A DNA stretch of 64,000 nt from NCBI GenBank assembly GCA_025200525.1, contig CM045761.1, positions 43,284,190 to 43,348,189 of the forward strand, given 5' to 3'. Below, piece by piece: positions 22,081 through 31,826 of this stretch. Made by a program: the position numbers and the translations under genes. Source of the stretch: Camellia lanceoleosa (Eukaryota > Streptophyta > Magnoliopsida > Ericales > Theaceae). The notes under the pieces are model-generated. The model was given only the letters and a program-made list of their open reading frames with translations. It ran no database searches and was not told where the DNA came from. Position 1 is the first letter of the stretch, and each line of letters begins with the position of its first letter.

Positions 22081-22420
22081 GCCTTGAAGTCCAAGTTTTC
22101 ATGGGATGAAGAATGTGATAGAGCCTTAGCTGAGCTAAAGACATACTTATCTTCCGCTCCACTCTTGGTCATGCCAAAGCACGTGAAAGAACTCTATCTT
22201 TATCTGGCTGTTTCTCAATATGCCATAAGCGTGGTGCTTGTTCAGGCAGAGGGCCTTTAACATCTACCAATCTTTTATGTGAGCAAAACCTTACTCCCAG
22301 CGGAGTTGAGATACTTGGCATTGGAGAAACTCGCCTTGGCACTAATGATGGCCTCAAGGAAAATGCACACTACTTTTATGCTCACACGATCGTGGTACCG
22401 ACTGAGTTTCCCTTAAAAAC
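22081..22420 (+). pseudogene. Tat-1 first RNase H, broken
   Basis: The reading is LKSKFSWDEECDRALAELKT, then SAPLLVMPKHVKELYLYLAV, then ISVVLVQ and a LPIFYVSKTLLPAELRYLAL segment. This is the archaic Ty3/Gypsy RNase H that follows RT; in functional copies the first segment carries a YLAVS..AVSxVLV-type beta strand as seen here. A stop and frame changes occur near 22258 and 22360. Confidence 0.75.
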
Positions 22421-22909
22421 CTTGTTTGAACACGCAGACTTTTCCGGCCGAATTCTAAAGTGGGCAGTCGAGTTCGGACAATTCGACGTCAAGTTTCAAC
22501 CTCGAATTGCCATCAAAGCCCAAGCATTGGTCGACTTCGTTGCGGAATTCTCGCCCGGAATTCATCCAGTTTGCTCGTTGGATCTTACTGACGCAACTAG
22601 GTTGCAGGGGGTAGGTATGACAGAAATTGCACAACCTCTCATCCAACCAAATGTTGAAGGCGACACGGAAGTTGCGTGCCTGTCTACTAACCCGTCCCTT
22701 GAAAGCTCACTTTAGCCTAGCAATGCGCCGTTGGATTTGGGAATAACAAGACAACTTGTTGGATCTAACGCCGCATCGCTGAGGGGGGATGAAGGCATGT
22801 TTGTTGCAATCGTCAACGGCGAGCTTGCTGTGGAAGTAGCCGAGCAGCTGAGTAACTCTGATCACTTGGACCTTCAAACATCCCAGGAGCCCTTAGAAGC
22901 TTTTCATCA

Positions 22910-23272
22910 GCAAAATGTGGATATTTTTTGTCGATGGCGCCTCAAACAAGCATGGAGTCGGATTGGGAGTAGTCTTGATCTCCCCAGATGGGTGGACCAT
23001 TGAACATTCCATCACATGAGGATTTTCTGCGTCAAACAACGAGACTGAGTACAAAGCACTGCTAGCCAGTCTAAAGAGTGCACTCTGAATACAAGCACTC
23101 GAGCTGATGGTCTACAGTGACTCTCAACTCGTTGTAAACCAAGTATCTAGGGAATACGAAGCCAAAGATGACAGAATGGCCAAGTACCAGACTTTGGTAA
23201 AAGATCAAATCAAGAAATTCCAAGCCATAAGAGTCTAACAAATTGGCTGGGAAGATAACGGCCTGGCGGATG
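22910..23272 (+). pseudogene. Tat-1 second (additional) RNase H, broken
   Basis: A second RNase H-like domain sits between the first one and integrase. It reads IFFVDGASNKHGVGLGVVLI (first catalytic D), ASNNETEYKALLASLKSAL (catalytic E) and LELMVYSDSQLVVNQVS (second D), ending ADELVGLAS. This additional RNase H, resembling cellular and retroviral types, defines the Tat/Ogre branch of Ty3/Gypsy elements. In-frame TGA/TAA stops lie near 23017, 23086 and 23236; the catalytic D-E-D residues are still readable. Confidence 0.82.
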
Positions 23273-23274
23273 AG

Positions 23275-24670
23275 TTGGTCGGTTTAGCTTCTATGGCCGA
23301 CAAATCAACTCTCAGCCCTCTCCTAATCGAATTCCTCCCAAGACTTTGCATTGAAGACTCAAAGGAAGCGGAAGTTTTCTGCACCAAGCTAGGTCCTTTT
23401 TGGATGGACCCTATCATTTTTTCCTTGAAAGAAAGGATACTGCCAATCGACAAGAAAGAAGCACGCAAAATCCGGGTGAAGTCTAAGCAATTTTGGCTCT
23501 CTCCATCTGGTGCTTTGTATAAGAAATCATTCTCCGGTCCATACCTCAAGTGTGTTCACCCAAACAGAGTTGATGCTTTCCTTTACGAGATCCACGAAGG
23601 CATGTGTGGAAGCCACATCAGTGGGAGATCTTTAGCCTACTGCGCTATTTCACAAGGATATTGGTGGCCGTGCATGCAAGCAGATGCACTAAAATATGTG
23701 AGAAAATGCGAGAAGTGCCAGAAGTTTGCCTATCAAATTCATCAGCTCGCCAGAGAGCTTATTCCTCTTACAAGTCCTTGGCCTTTCGCAATGTGGGGGC
23801 TTGACATAGCAGGACCACTCCCAATCGGGCTGGGCAACAGCAAGTTCTTCATAGCGACGACAGACTACTTCACCAAATGGGTCAAAGCCGAGCCCTTGGT
23901 GACAATTAAAGAAAATGATATAAAGAAGTTTGTTTGACAAAACATGATAACAAGGTTTGGAGTCTCCAAGGCTTTGATCTCCAACAACAGCACCCAATTT
24001 GATGGACAGTTGTTTAGAGGATTTTCTAAGGAACTAAAGATAGAATTCTACAATTCCATCCTGGCTTACCCTTAGTCCAACGGCCAAGCCGAAGCATCGA
24101 ACAAGACCATTCTAGATGGACTAAAGAAAAGACTAGAGAAAGCCAAAGACAAATCGGCCGAGGAACTTCCAAATGTCCTCTGGGCTTACCGAACAACACC
24201 AAGACAGTCAATTGAGGAGACGCCTTTCACCTTGGCATACGGCATGGAGGTAGTCATCCCATTGGAGATTGGTATGCCCACCGTCCACAACGAAAATTTT
24301 GAGCCCTATTTAAACACTGAAGCCATTACCCTAGAATTGGTCCTCGCACACGAACGCCGAGAAAAGGCGCTGATCCATGTCGCAGCATATCAACAAGAAC
24401 TATCCAAAAAGTATAACAAAACAGTTCACCCTAGACCATTCAAGGTCGGGGATTGGGTCTTAAAGGAAGGTGATGGGCAACACTTTAGTGCCGGACTAAG
24501 GAAAGCTAAGGGTAAACTGGGAAGGGCCTTACAAGATCACTGGTTTGGCAGGCAAAAGGGCATATCATCTAGAAGACTTGGATGGCAAAGCTATACCCCG
24601 GCCATGGAACGCAGTAAATCTGAAGTTGTATTATTTTTAGTTTCAATCTTTGAATGTAATTTTTTGTAAG
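23275..24670 (+). pseudogene. Tat-1 integrase, broken, second catalytic Asp changed
   Basis: A 220-codon frame from 23275 holds the zinc-binding region (HEGMCGSHISGRSLAY, CEKCQKF) and the first catalytic D in WGLDIAGPLPIGLGNSKFFI. After a TGA at 23935-23937 the next block reads VSKALISNNSTQFDGQLF; the usual form is SDNGTQF, so the second catalytic aspartate is asparagine here. The glutamate region reads SNGQAEASNKTILDGLKKRL. The tail SKKYNKTVHPRPFKVGDWVL is the usual C-terminal segment. Integrase would insert the cDNA; this copy is dead. No chromodomain follows. Confidence 0.9.
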
Positions 24671-24829
24671 GGATAAGCATTTCCCTCCATTTACCAATGT
24701 AATTCTTTCAATCACCATGTGAATTCATGAATGCTATATGTAATAGAAATGAATTACTATACATAAAAAATCTATTATGGTTAAAGGATTGCAATAAACG
24801 AGAGGCAACTGCCCCCACAGTAGAGGTGA

Positions 24830-25900
24830 TTTTGCCCGGCTAAAAGAGTTAATAAATTGTTCAACTCTAAATTTTTAGCCGAGATACTTTTGCTCGGCCC
24901 GTAGAGTTGATGAATTGTTCAACTCTAAGCTTTTAGTTGAGGTGATTTTGCCCGACTAGAAGAGTTGATGAATTGTTCAACTCTAAGTTTTTAGCCGAGA
25001 TGATTTTGCTCGGCCCTTAGATTTGATGTACTGCTTAACTCTATGCTTTTAGCCGAGGTGATTTTGCCTGGCTAGACGAGTTGATGAATTGTTCAACTCT
25101 AAGCTTTTAGTCGAGATGATTTTTCTCAGCCCTTAGAGTTGATGAATTGTTCAACTCCAAGCTTTTAGACGAGGTGATTTTGCCCGGCTAGACGAGTTGA
25201 TGAATTGTTCAACTCTAAGTCTTTAGCCGAGATGCTTTTGCTCAACCCTTAGAGTTGATGAATTGTTCAACTCTGAGTTTTTAGCTGAGATGATTTTGCC
25301 TGGCTAGAAGAGTTAATGAATTGTTCAACTCTAAATTTTTAGCCGAGATGCTTTTGCTCGGCCCTTAGAGTTAATGAATTGTTCAACTCTAAGCATTTAG
25401 CCGAGGTGATTTTGCTCAGCTAGAAGAGTTGATGAATTGTTCAACTCCAAGCTTTTAGCCGAGATGCTTTTGCTCGGCCCTTAGAGTTGATGAATTGTTT
25501 AACTCTGAGTTTTTAGCCGAGATGCTTTTGCTCGGCCCTTAGAGTTGATGAATTGTTCAACTCTGAATTTTTAGCCAAGATGATTTTGCCTGGCTAGAAG
25601 AGTTGATGAATTGTTCAACTTTAAGCTTTTAGCTGAGATGTTTTTGCTCGATCCTTAGAGTTGATGAATTGTTTAACTCCAAGCTTTTAGCTGATGTGAT
25701 TTTGCCCGTCTAGACGAGTTGATGAATTGTTTAACTCTAAGTCTTTAGCCTAAATGCTTTTGCTTAGCCCTTAGAGTTTATGAATTGTTCAACTCTGAGT
25801 TTTTAGTCGAGATGATTTTACCCGGCTAGAAGAGTTGATGAATTGTTCAACTCTAAGCTTTTAGCCGAGATGATTTTTCCCTACTCAACGAGTTGATGTT
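24830..25900. repeat. 58-bp palindromic tandem array in Tat-1
   Basis: About 18 units with a 58-bp period (TCAACTC occurs at 24861, 24919, 24977 and onward) tile more than 1 kb between integrase and the antisense gene. Each unit has the core GAGTTGATGAATTGTTCAACTC, a hairpin with a 7-bp stem (GAGTTGA/TCAACTC) and 8-base loop. Linkers alternate between two variants, GCCCGGCTAGA and GCTCGGCCCTTA, so the higher-order period is about 116 bp. Tandem arrays here are known for Tat-lineage elements; the palindromic design is what I see. It is not coding. Confidence 0.92.
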
Positions 25901-26121
25901 CGATTCCAGTTTTATTCTGACCGAGGTGTCTCGGATTAAATCAATGGATAATTTGTCCTTTGCGTATTGCGCGGTTGAAAGAAGAAACACAACATACACG
26001 ACAAGCATACAAGAGACAAGTGAAGAAATTTTTTTCATTGATTGAGCTCGTAAGTACAAAAGTTGGGGCCAGCAGCCCGGTTACAAAAGATTTCAAAAAG
26101 AAAACAAGAAAAGGCATAAAT

Positions 26122-28014
26122 CTAAGCTAGGGAGGAGAGGTCGGCGAATTCATCTCCAGCTCCTTCTGTGGTAGCCTCTAGATCGACCACAACAATCCTT
26201 TCTTTGTCGCCGGCCTCCTTTTGGCTGGCCTCCTCCTCGGCCTTTTCCTCGGCCTCCTCTTGCAAAGAGTTGAAGACTTCATTGGCATAAAGTACCATAT
26301 AGACCGACAAGAAGGCAGAGGAAGGAGAGGTGAACACCTCGGTTTCAGATCCTTGGCCAAGTTTTTCATAAGCAGCCTTCCAACTGGACTTAAAGAAGAT
26401 GTCCTTGGTGGCTTCAACTTGTTTTGTGTAGTTCTCTTCGGCCTCCTTGAAGCCGAGGTTGTTGGCCTAGTCTACAGCCTCCTGCCTCGTTTTCTTTTCA
26501 GCCTTTAGAAGAGCTTTTAAAGCGTCCCTCTCACACTCAGCCCTACCAAGCTGGCCAAGAAGCCTGACATTATCAGCGTTGGCGATCTCGAGGGAGGCCT
26601 TAGCTCGGCTGAGCTCAACCGAGACGTTCTTGCCGGCGTTATTTAGCTTGGTCACTTTATGACACAAATTAACTATGCAGTCCATGACGAGATGCTGTTT
26701 TTGGATGGTCTACAAGAAGTAAGAAGAAAGTTAGCCCAAGCAAAGAAGTAAACCGAACAGAGACTTAATAAAATGCTAAATCATATCCTAGTCATGGACT
26801 TGACCACCGATTTCATGAGCTGGGTGTCGGGAGCATGATCCTTCCCAGTCACTTCACTTGGCAGCAACAACGCTTTTGATAAATCAAAATCCAAGAGGTG
26901 CTCTTTATCTCTCTTGACAGATGCGATGGCCGGGATCTCTTTACCCCGGTGTTCAAACTCTGGCCTCTACGGAGGGATGGGCTCAACATCTTGCACTAGC
27001 TGCTCAGTGCTTAGCTCGGCCACGAGCTTGGCAGAGAGATCAGCAAATTGGGTTCACTTACCAACACGACGAGACTTAGCAGGTGAAGCAATCGTGGAAG
27101 CTAGGGCATCACGGTCCCTGAACTCTGGCCAACGACTAGGGCAGGAGGAGGGATGCTTGGTAGCTCGGTCGAAGTGGCGGTGATGAGGTTCTTGATTTGA
27201 CTTCTCTTTGCCATTTCCTGCTCCTCGATCAAACGGATGAGGAGAACGTTTGGAAGTGTTGGGTCAGGAGGTGGAGAAGGTGCCCATAGAAAATTTATGA
27301 CCTTGCTCTTGCGGGGAGCTGAATAGTGGTAGGTCGTTATGTAATTGAGAAGCTCGTGGCAATCTCGGTGCTGGTATCTCAGTATGGCCTTGATCGCCTC
27401 TTCATTCGGATACTGGTAATTGGCTTGCAATTCTTCGATAGCTACAAAAAGAAAGCAATTAGCTCGGCACAATTAATATCGGCAAAATCAATCAGTCAAA
27501 AAAATGGGCTTACATGAAGAACCGAAGTCCTTGCTGATGTACCAATTGGGTACGTCAGCTATTTCATAGCTACCGGACACCCAGAAGAAATCATCATCAT
27601 GCATGTCCTTGTTCGGCGTGCCGGTCACTAATTGTTCTCTACCTGGCCTTATTTTCAAATAATAGTTGAAACTGTCTTTCGTTCGACTGAGTGTGTATTG
27701 ACGCAATATTTCGGCCAGACCCAATTATAGTCCTAGCTGGTTGTTCAGCTCGGCCACACCATTTATGATCCTAAAAGTGTTTGTGAACACTTATGTGAGG
27801 GCTAGCCCGGTGCGTCTCAGAAACTCACACATTAGGGCTTGCACCGGGAAGCACAACCCTCATTCAACTATGCTTAGCATGGTGAAGGGGCATGACTCCA
27901 GCCTACCCCATTATGTCCTCTTCGCTCCAAGTGCACGTCGGCCAAAATGTCGTACTCTTCTCAGAATGCGACCAGTGCGCTTGGCGTATCAACAAGGAAG
28001 TGAGAGCGCCCCAT
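26122..28014 (-). pseudogene. Tat-1 antisense gene (Transposase_28-like head, coiled-coil tail), decayed
   Basis: Read from an ATG at 28014 toward lower coordinates: MGRSHFLVDTP, then EEYDILADVHLERRGHN, then INGVAELNNQLGL, then FNYYLKIRPGREQLVTGTP and DDDFFWVSGSYE. A 72-bp GT-AG intron follows (27442-27513), then IEELQANYQYPNEEAIKAIL and LLNYITTYHYSAPRKSKVIN, a second intron ending near 26695, and a coiled coil rich in A, E, K and R that ends at TAG 26122. It aligns with the Tat-2 antisense gene at 49072-51381 from start to end. The head resembles the plant 'putative gypsy type transposon' family (Pfam Transposase_28), of unknown function. Several stops interrupt it. Confidence 0.8.
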
Positions 28015-29935
28015 GAGAGGCCGGCTTGTTCAGCATGGCTGTATTAAGTTTGCAAAGTTTTGCACGGTGGTTGCTTGGTCTTTGAGAGCCCTTGTGTTGG
28101 TGTGCCTGGCCTCCTAGGACTTTGCAGTTAAAAACCAAGTGTAAGTGATAGCGCAGGCACGTAAACGAGCTTGACTTTAGCTCGGCCACTTTGGGCGCAA
28201 TAGCACCTCAGTTTTTATAGGTAAGCTCAATAGCTCGGTCGCTCAAGCGGGCTAGATATTAGCCCGGTCGAGTGGCCAGTGCGTTATGAGCTCGATTTTT
28301 CACCTAAGTTCTACAAACAGGGAACTTGCTTGGTTCACTTATGATTTTGGATCAAACAAAGGTTTGTAGCCCGGTCAGTCCTAGATTCTCACATGTTTAT
28401 CACAGAAGATGATGAGCAATGTCAAGGACAAAGGGACAAAGACAGCGTATGTCATCACAACGGGACAAGAAACCTAGCCTAACTTCATTTGAAGCCCTGA
28501 GACCTATTGTTATCATACCCTAGACTCATCTATAGGAGTTGAGTTTAAGAACACGACAAGCCCAAGAACAAGAAGAATAGTTAAAAGTAACAGAGGGAAT
28601 TTGAAGGACTTACGGGTTGGGGTGTGAATCGGAGGTCCAGATATAGAGATGTTCCCACATGGCTACGGCGAAGCCAAATCCACTAGAGAAATGCTTCAAT
28701 GTGAACAAAAAACACAGAAAATGAGGGTGGTTGTGCTGTAGCTCTGGATTGCTGGGTCGTTTGAGAAAGAAGATGAATAGTGGAGGAAGAAATATGAAAG
28801 GGCATACGATGTTTGTATAAGAGGAGAAGATACGCCAAAATTTGAAACTGAAGAGACCACGTAGGGCGATTGGGTTGGCTGCATGAGGCCAATGAACAGA
28901 GGACACATGTCTGTGATAAGACCAGTGTCAGTCTTGAAAAAACAGGCAGAAAATTCGAAGCGCCAGACGAGCAAGTCATGAGGCCGAGTGTGAAAGTTAG
29001 CGCGGCGAATGACTTAAGGTGGATGATCAAGCAGATGAATGACCTCGGCCGGAGAAGGTAATCTCGGACACGATTTGAGGTGGATGACCGAGCAAATGAA
29101 TGATCTCGGTCGGAAAAAGTAATCCTGGTCACGCTAGCACGAACGAAATTAAGAGGCAATTGAGAAGAAAGTTTACGACCAAATATTGGGCCGAGCTGGT
29201 TTGGGCCAGAGGCAGAGTTCTTGCTTGGTCAGACATTGAGTGCACACTGGACCGAGGACTTAGTTCGGTTGAGTTGGAACAACTTTGGATCGCCAGTCTG
29301 GAGGAGATGTTTGCTTTAAAAAGTTAGACGAGATTAGTCATCTCAACGTTAGGATCGACTGAGCAGCAGCTCAGTCAAGACTGAAGAGCTCGGTCTTACC
29401 ACGGTGTGGAATTATCAAGGAAACCAGACAAGTAGAACGGTCGTAATGTGAAGGTGTGGTGCCGCACTAAGCGTAGCTCGGTCAGAAGTACTACGTGGTG
29501 CCACGGGACTGTAGGAAGGAGGTTCCACGATCCGTATGTGTCAATTCTGTTTGGCAGTTTCGTTAGGTGGCGTTAGCTGAATTAGTGCTGACACGTGGGA
29601 AAACATGAGAGGAGAGCAGGTCCACGCATCTCGAGGGAAATGGGCACAAAAGCGCGCATAAACTATATAAACGATGCTGCGCCTTCATACCCAGGATGGA
29701 ACATCCTCTAGTGAGAGCTCAACTACCACTTTGTCTCCTCTCTTTTCTCTTTCTATAAGTGTGCTAAGTTGACCGTCGGAGGGGTTTTCCGGCAGAGTAT
29801 CATTGGGTAGCTCACTTCCATCGTGTTCTCAGGTTGATCGGAGTGAGGCGCAGCTTGGACACGAGGAGTACGGATAACGTTGGATATTAGGCTCTCGTAC
29901 ATCGTGTAATCTTGCTAGGTAGGGATGGGCTAATG
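28015..29935. other. Leader of the antisense gene and probable 3' LTR of Tat-1
   Basis: No long frame was recognised. Bases 28015 to about 29300 lie upstream of the antisense gene and would hold its promoter and leader. A purine run GGAGGAGATG at about 29299-29308 could be the polypurine tract. A TATA box ACTATATAAACG at about 29662-29673, followed by a CGTCGGAG word also found in the Tat-2 LTR near the same relative position, suggests an LTR of about 600 bp from about 29300 to 29935. With no 5' LTR present, the borders cannot be fixed. Confidence 0.45.
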
Positions 29936-30408
29936 CTTGTTTGACTGCAACCACAGACAAATTTTGCTTTTAAAAATAAGAAAAATAAGTGTAAAAAATT
30001 AAAAATATAAGCTAAATGCATGAATCATAATATTTTAAATCTCAAGAAAGTGAATGATACGTAAAACTTGTGATAAATGCAATTGAACTCCATATATGAC
30101 AGTGTTGAACTGAATTTCGAATTGACATTATAAATGCACAACTGCCTAAATTAATCAAACTGTTTTCAAGAAACAAGATCCAAATTCTTCAAGTTCAGTT
30201 ATTGGTAGCTCATATGATCCATTTGTGAATGTTCAGCTAGGAATATAAAGTGATGGGATGTTGCCTAAAAACTTTAGATCATCCTGACAAAAAAAAAAAA
30301 AAAAAAAAAAAAAAGGAAAACTACTGAAAACACTTCAGTTAAGACAACTAATGTCAAATCCATTTCTATTTCACATCAAACTACTAGCTGACAAGATAGG
30401 AAAATTAC
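29936..30408. other. Non-coding DNA, probably MAP kinase intron or downstream remnant
   Basis: AT-rich DNA with a run of about 25 A at 30292-30315. The exon expected after the 30409-30592 exon of the MAP kinase pseudogene (the VEEAL-type C-terminus) is not found here or further left, so the gene's 3' end is missing from this side. Confidence 0.5.
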
Positions 30409-31134
30409 CTGTAATTCTTTTATTGCGATCAAATGTCAACATTTTTTCAATGAGATCAATGGCCAACGGATTGACATGTGGAAAAAACATTGATAACTAC
30501 TGGCGAAGATGTTGGGGAAATTGGTAGAGATATCTTCTTGCATCCTCACTTCGAATAAACTCGAGATCCGATTCAGTGGGTGTGCCAAGAAACTATGAAG
30601 AGTAAAAGAATGTATGAGCATTCTTCCAGTGAACACTACTAGAAATATGACTTTTTGCGTCTATATTTTTGCGACTGATTATTAAACGGTCGCAAAAAAT
30701 TATTTTTAGACACCAAAATCTTATTTTATCATCTCACTTTTCTGACCCAATCATTTTTGGACATCATAATCTTTTTTTATCATCAAAATCTTATAAAACT
30801 TGACTCTCTCTCTCTCTCCCTCTCCCTCTCAATCCGCCCCCTTTTTTCCCAAATCTGAGCTCTCTCTCCCTCTCCCTCTCACTCTCAAAATCTGTCTCGC
30901 TCGCTCGAATCTGTCTCTCCCTCTCGAAATCTGCCTCTCTCGCTTGAATCTGTCGATCGATTCAACTTTCTCAAGTCCACAACTGTTGAAGATTTCATAA
31001 TCGGTAAGCCTAAACACATCTTCATCGATTCAACTTTCTCTGTAATGATCCGAGAAATCAAGTTGTGTGTAATGATCGATTCAACTTGCTTATCCACTAA
31101 TCTCACTGCAAATTCAGATTTCTAAAATGTTCAA

Positions 31135-31360
31135 TGGCTGAGAAGATCAGGTACTCTTGCGATTCCACTTCGTTTGCTTCTGAAGGCTGTGGAAGCCGTA
31201 TGTTGGTTTCATCCAATGATACAGTGTTGGAATAGACAGATTACTTCGATCATCATACCTCGCCTCTTTCTCGCCGGAATCCCTATCGCTGCCCTCACTT
31301 TCCTCCTAATTATAGGTCTGTTCTCGGCCTCTTGCCCTAGATTTTCTCGTTCATGTTAGT
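31135..31360 (+). other. Unidentified captured segment in the CACTA element
   Basis: An ATG at 31135 opens MAEKIRYSCDSTSFASEGCG and runs to a TAG within about 100 bases. Another frame is open to 31359. The composition is more balanced than the surrounding intron-like DNA, and it lies upstream of the gyrase exons, so it may be the captured 5' part of the same gene (transit peptide region). I cannot confirm this by similarity. Confidence 0.3.
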
Positions 31361-31482
31361 TAATTTGCTTTCACTTTGTCGCCTCTTTCTCTTTTTTGTT
31401 GTTTATATATACATTTTACAGTTTGTGAGCACCAATCGACTTAGGATCGAATCATTTGTCTCTGACATGTATTGGTTTGCAG

Positions 31483-31826
31483 GCATTAGAAGTTACTGTT
31501 TGGTGTGATGGAATGGAATACCAGCAGAAATATTCCCGTGGAAAGCCTGTTTCAACTTTTATGTGTCATGAGCTTCCTGATGAATCAAAAGACCGCCAAG
31601 GGACACACATTAAGTTTTGGCCTGACAAAACAAGGTAGTCTCGATTCTCAAACCCGGCATGCTTTTGATGATTCTATTGATTCAATTTGTAGCAATAATT
31701 GCATTTAGGGGTTTTCATAGTCTTTGTCTAACCATGAACTTTTCTGCAGTATTCGCTACTGCAATTCAGTTTGATTACAGGACTATAGCTGGACGGATTA
31801 GGGAGCTGGCTTTTTTAAACCCTAAG
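31483..31826 (+). pseudogene. gyrB: DNA gyrase subunit B fragment (two exons) captured by CACTA
   Basis: Exon 31483-31634 reads [20 protein letters not shown], then [20 protein letters not shown] and IKFWPDK. Exon 31750-31826 reads [20 protein letters not shown] and AFLNPK. Both have AG/GT borders. These match the N-terminal ATPase region of bacterial-type GyrB, which plants encode in the nucleus for plastids and mitochondria. An extra A near 31630 (GACAAAACAAG) shifts the frame between the exons. ATP-binding and catalytic regions are otherwise absent. The retained intron shows the capture was from genomic DNA, not from mRNA. Confidence 0.9.

Larger units (their letters stand above)
19785..29935 (+). 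mobile_element. 5'-truncated Tat-type Ty3/Gypsy element with antisense gene (Tat-1)
   Basis: The order is gag, aspartic protease, RT, RNase H, a second RNase H, integrase on the plus strand, then a 58-bp tandem array, an antisense gene, and a promoter-bearing stretch that is probably the 3' LTR. Two RNase H domains, an array after pol and an antisense extra ORF are known traits of the Tat lineage (Ogre, Retand and Grande relatives). There is no 5' LTR: gag homology starts abruptly near 19785. The 3' boundary is an estimate. All frames are broken. Confidence 0.8.

Noticed and set aside
24830..25900. Regular repeats with constant period resembling a CRISPR array
   Set aside because: Units are contiguous tandem copies with two alternating linkers and no unique spacers. 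It is a eukaryotic retrotransposon array.
29300..29935. Exact 3' LTR borders for Tat-1
   Set aside because: Without a second LTR copy in the window the TG and CA ends cannot be chosen; only an approximate region is given.
31174..31359. 61-codon frame in the CACTA interior as a membrane protein gene
   Set aside because: It looks hydrophobic only by chance, has no domain, and is better viewed as part of a captured, unidentified segment.
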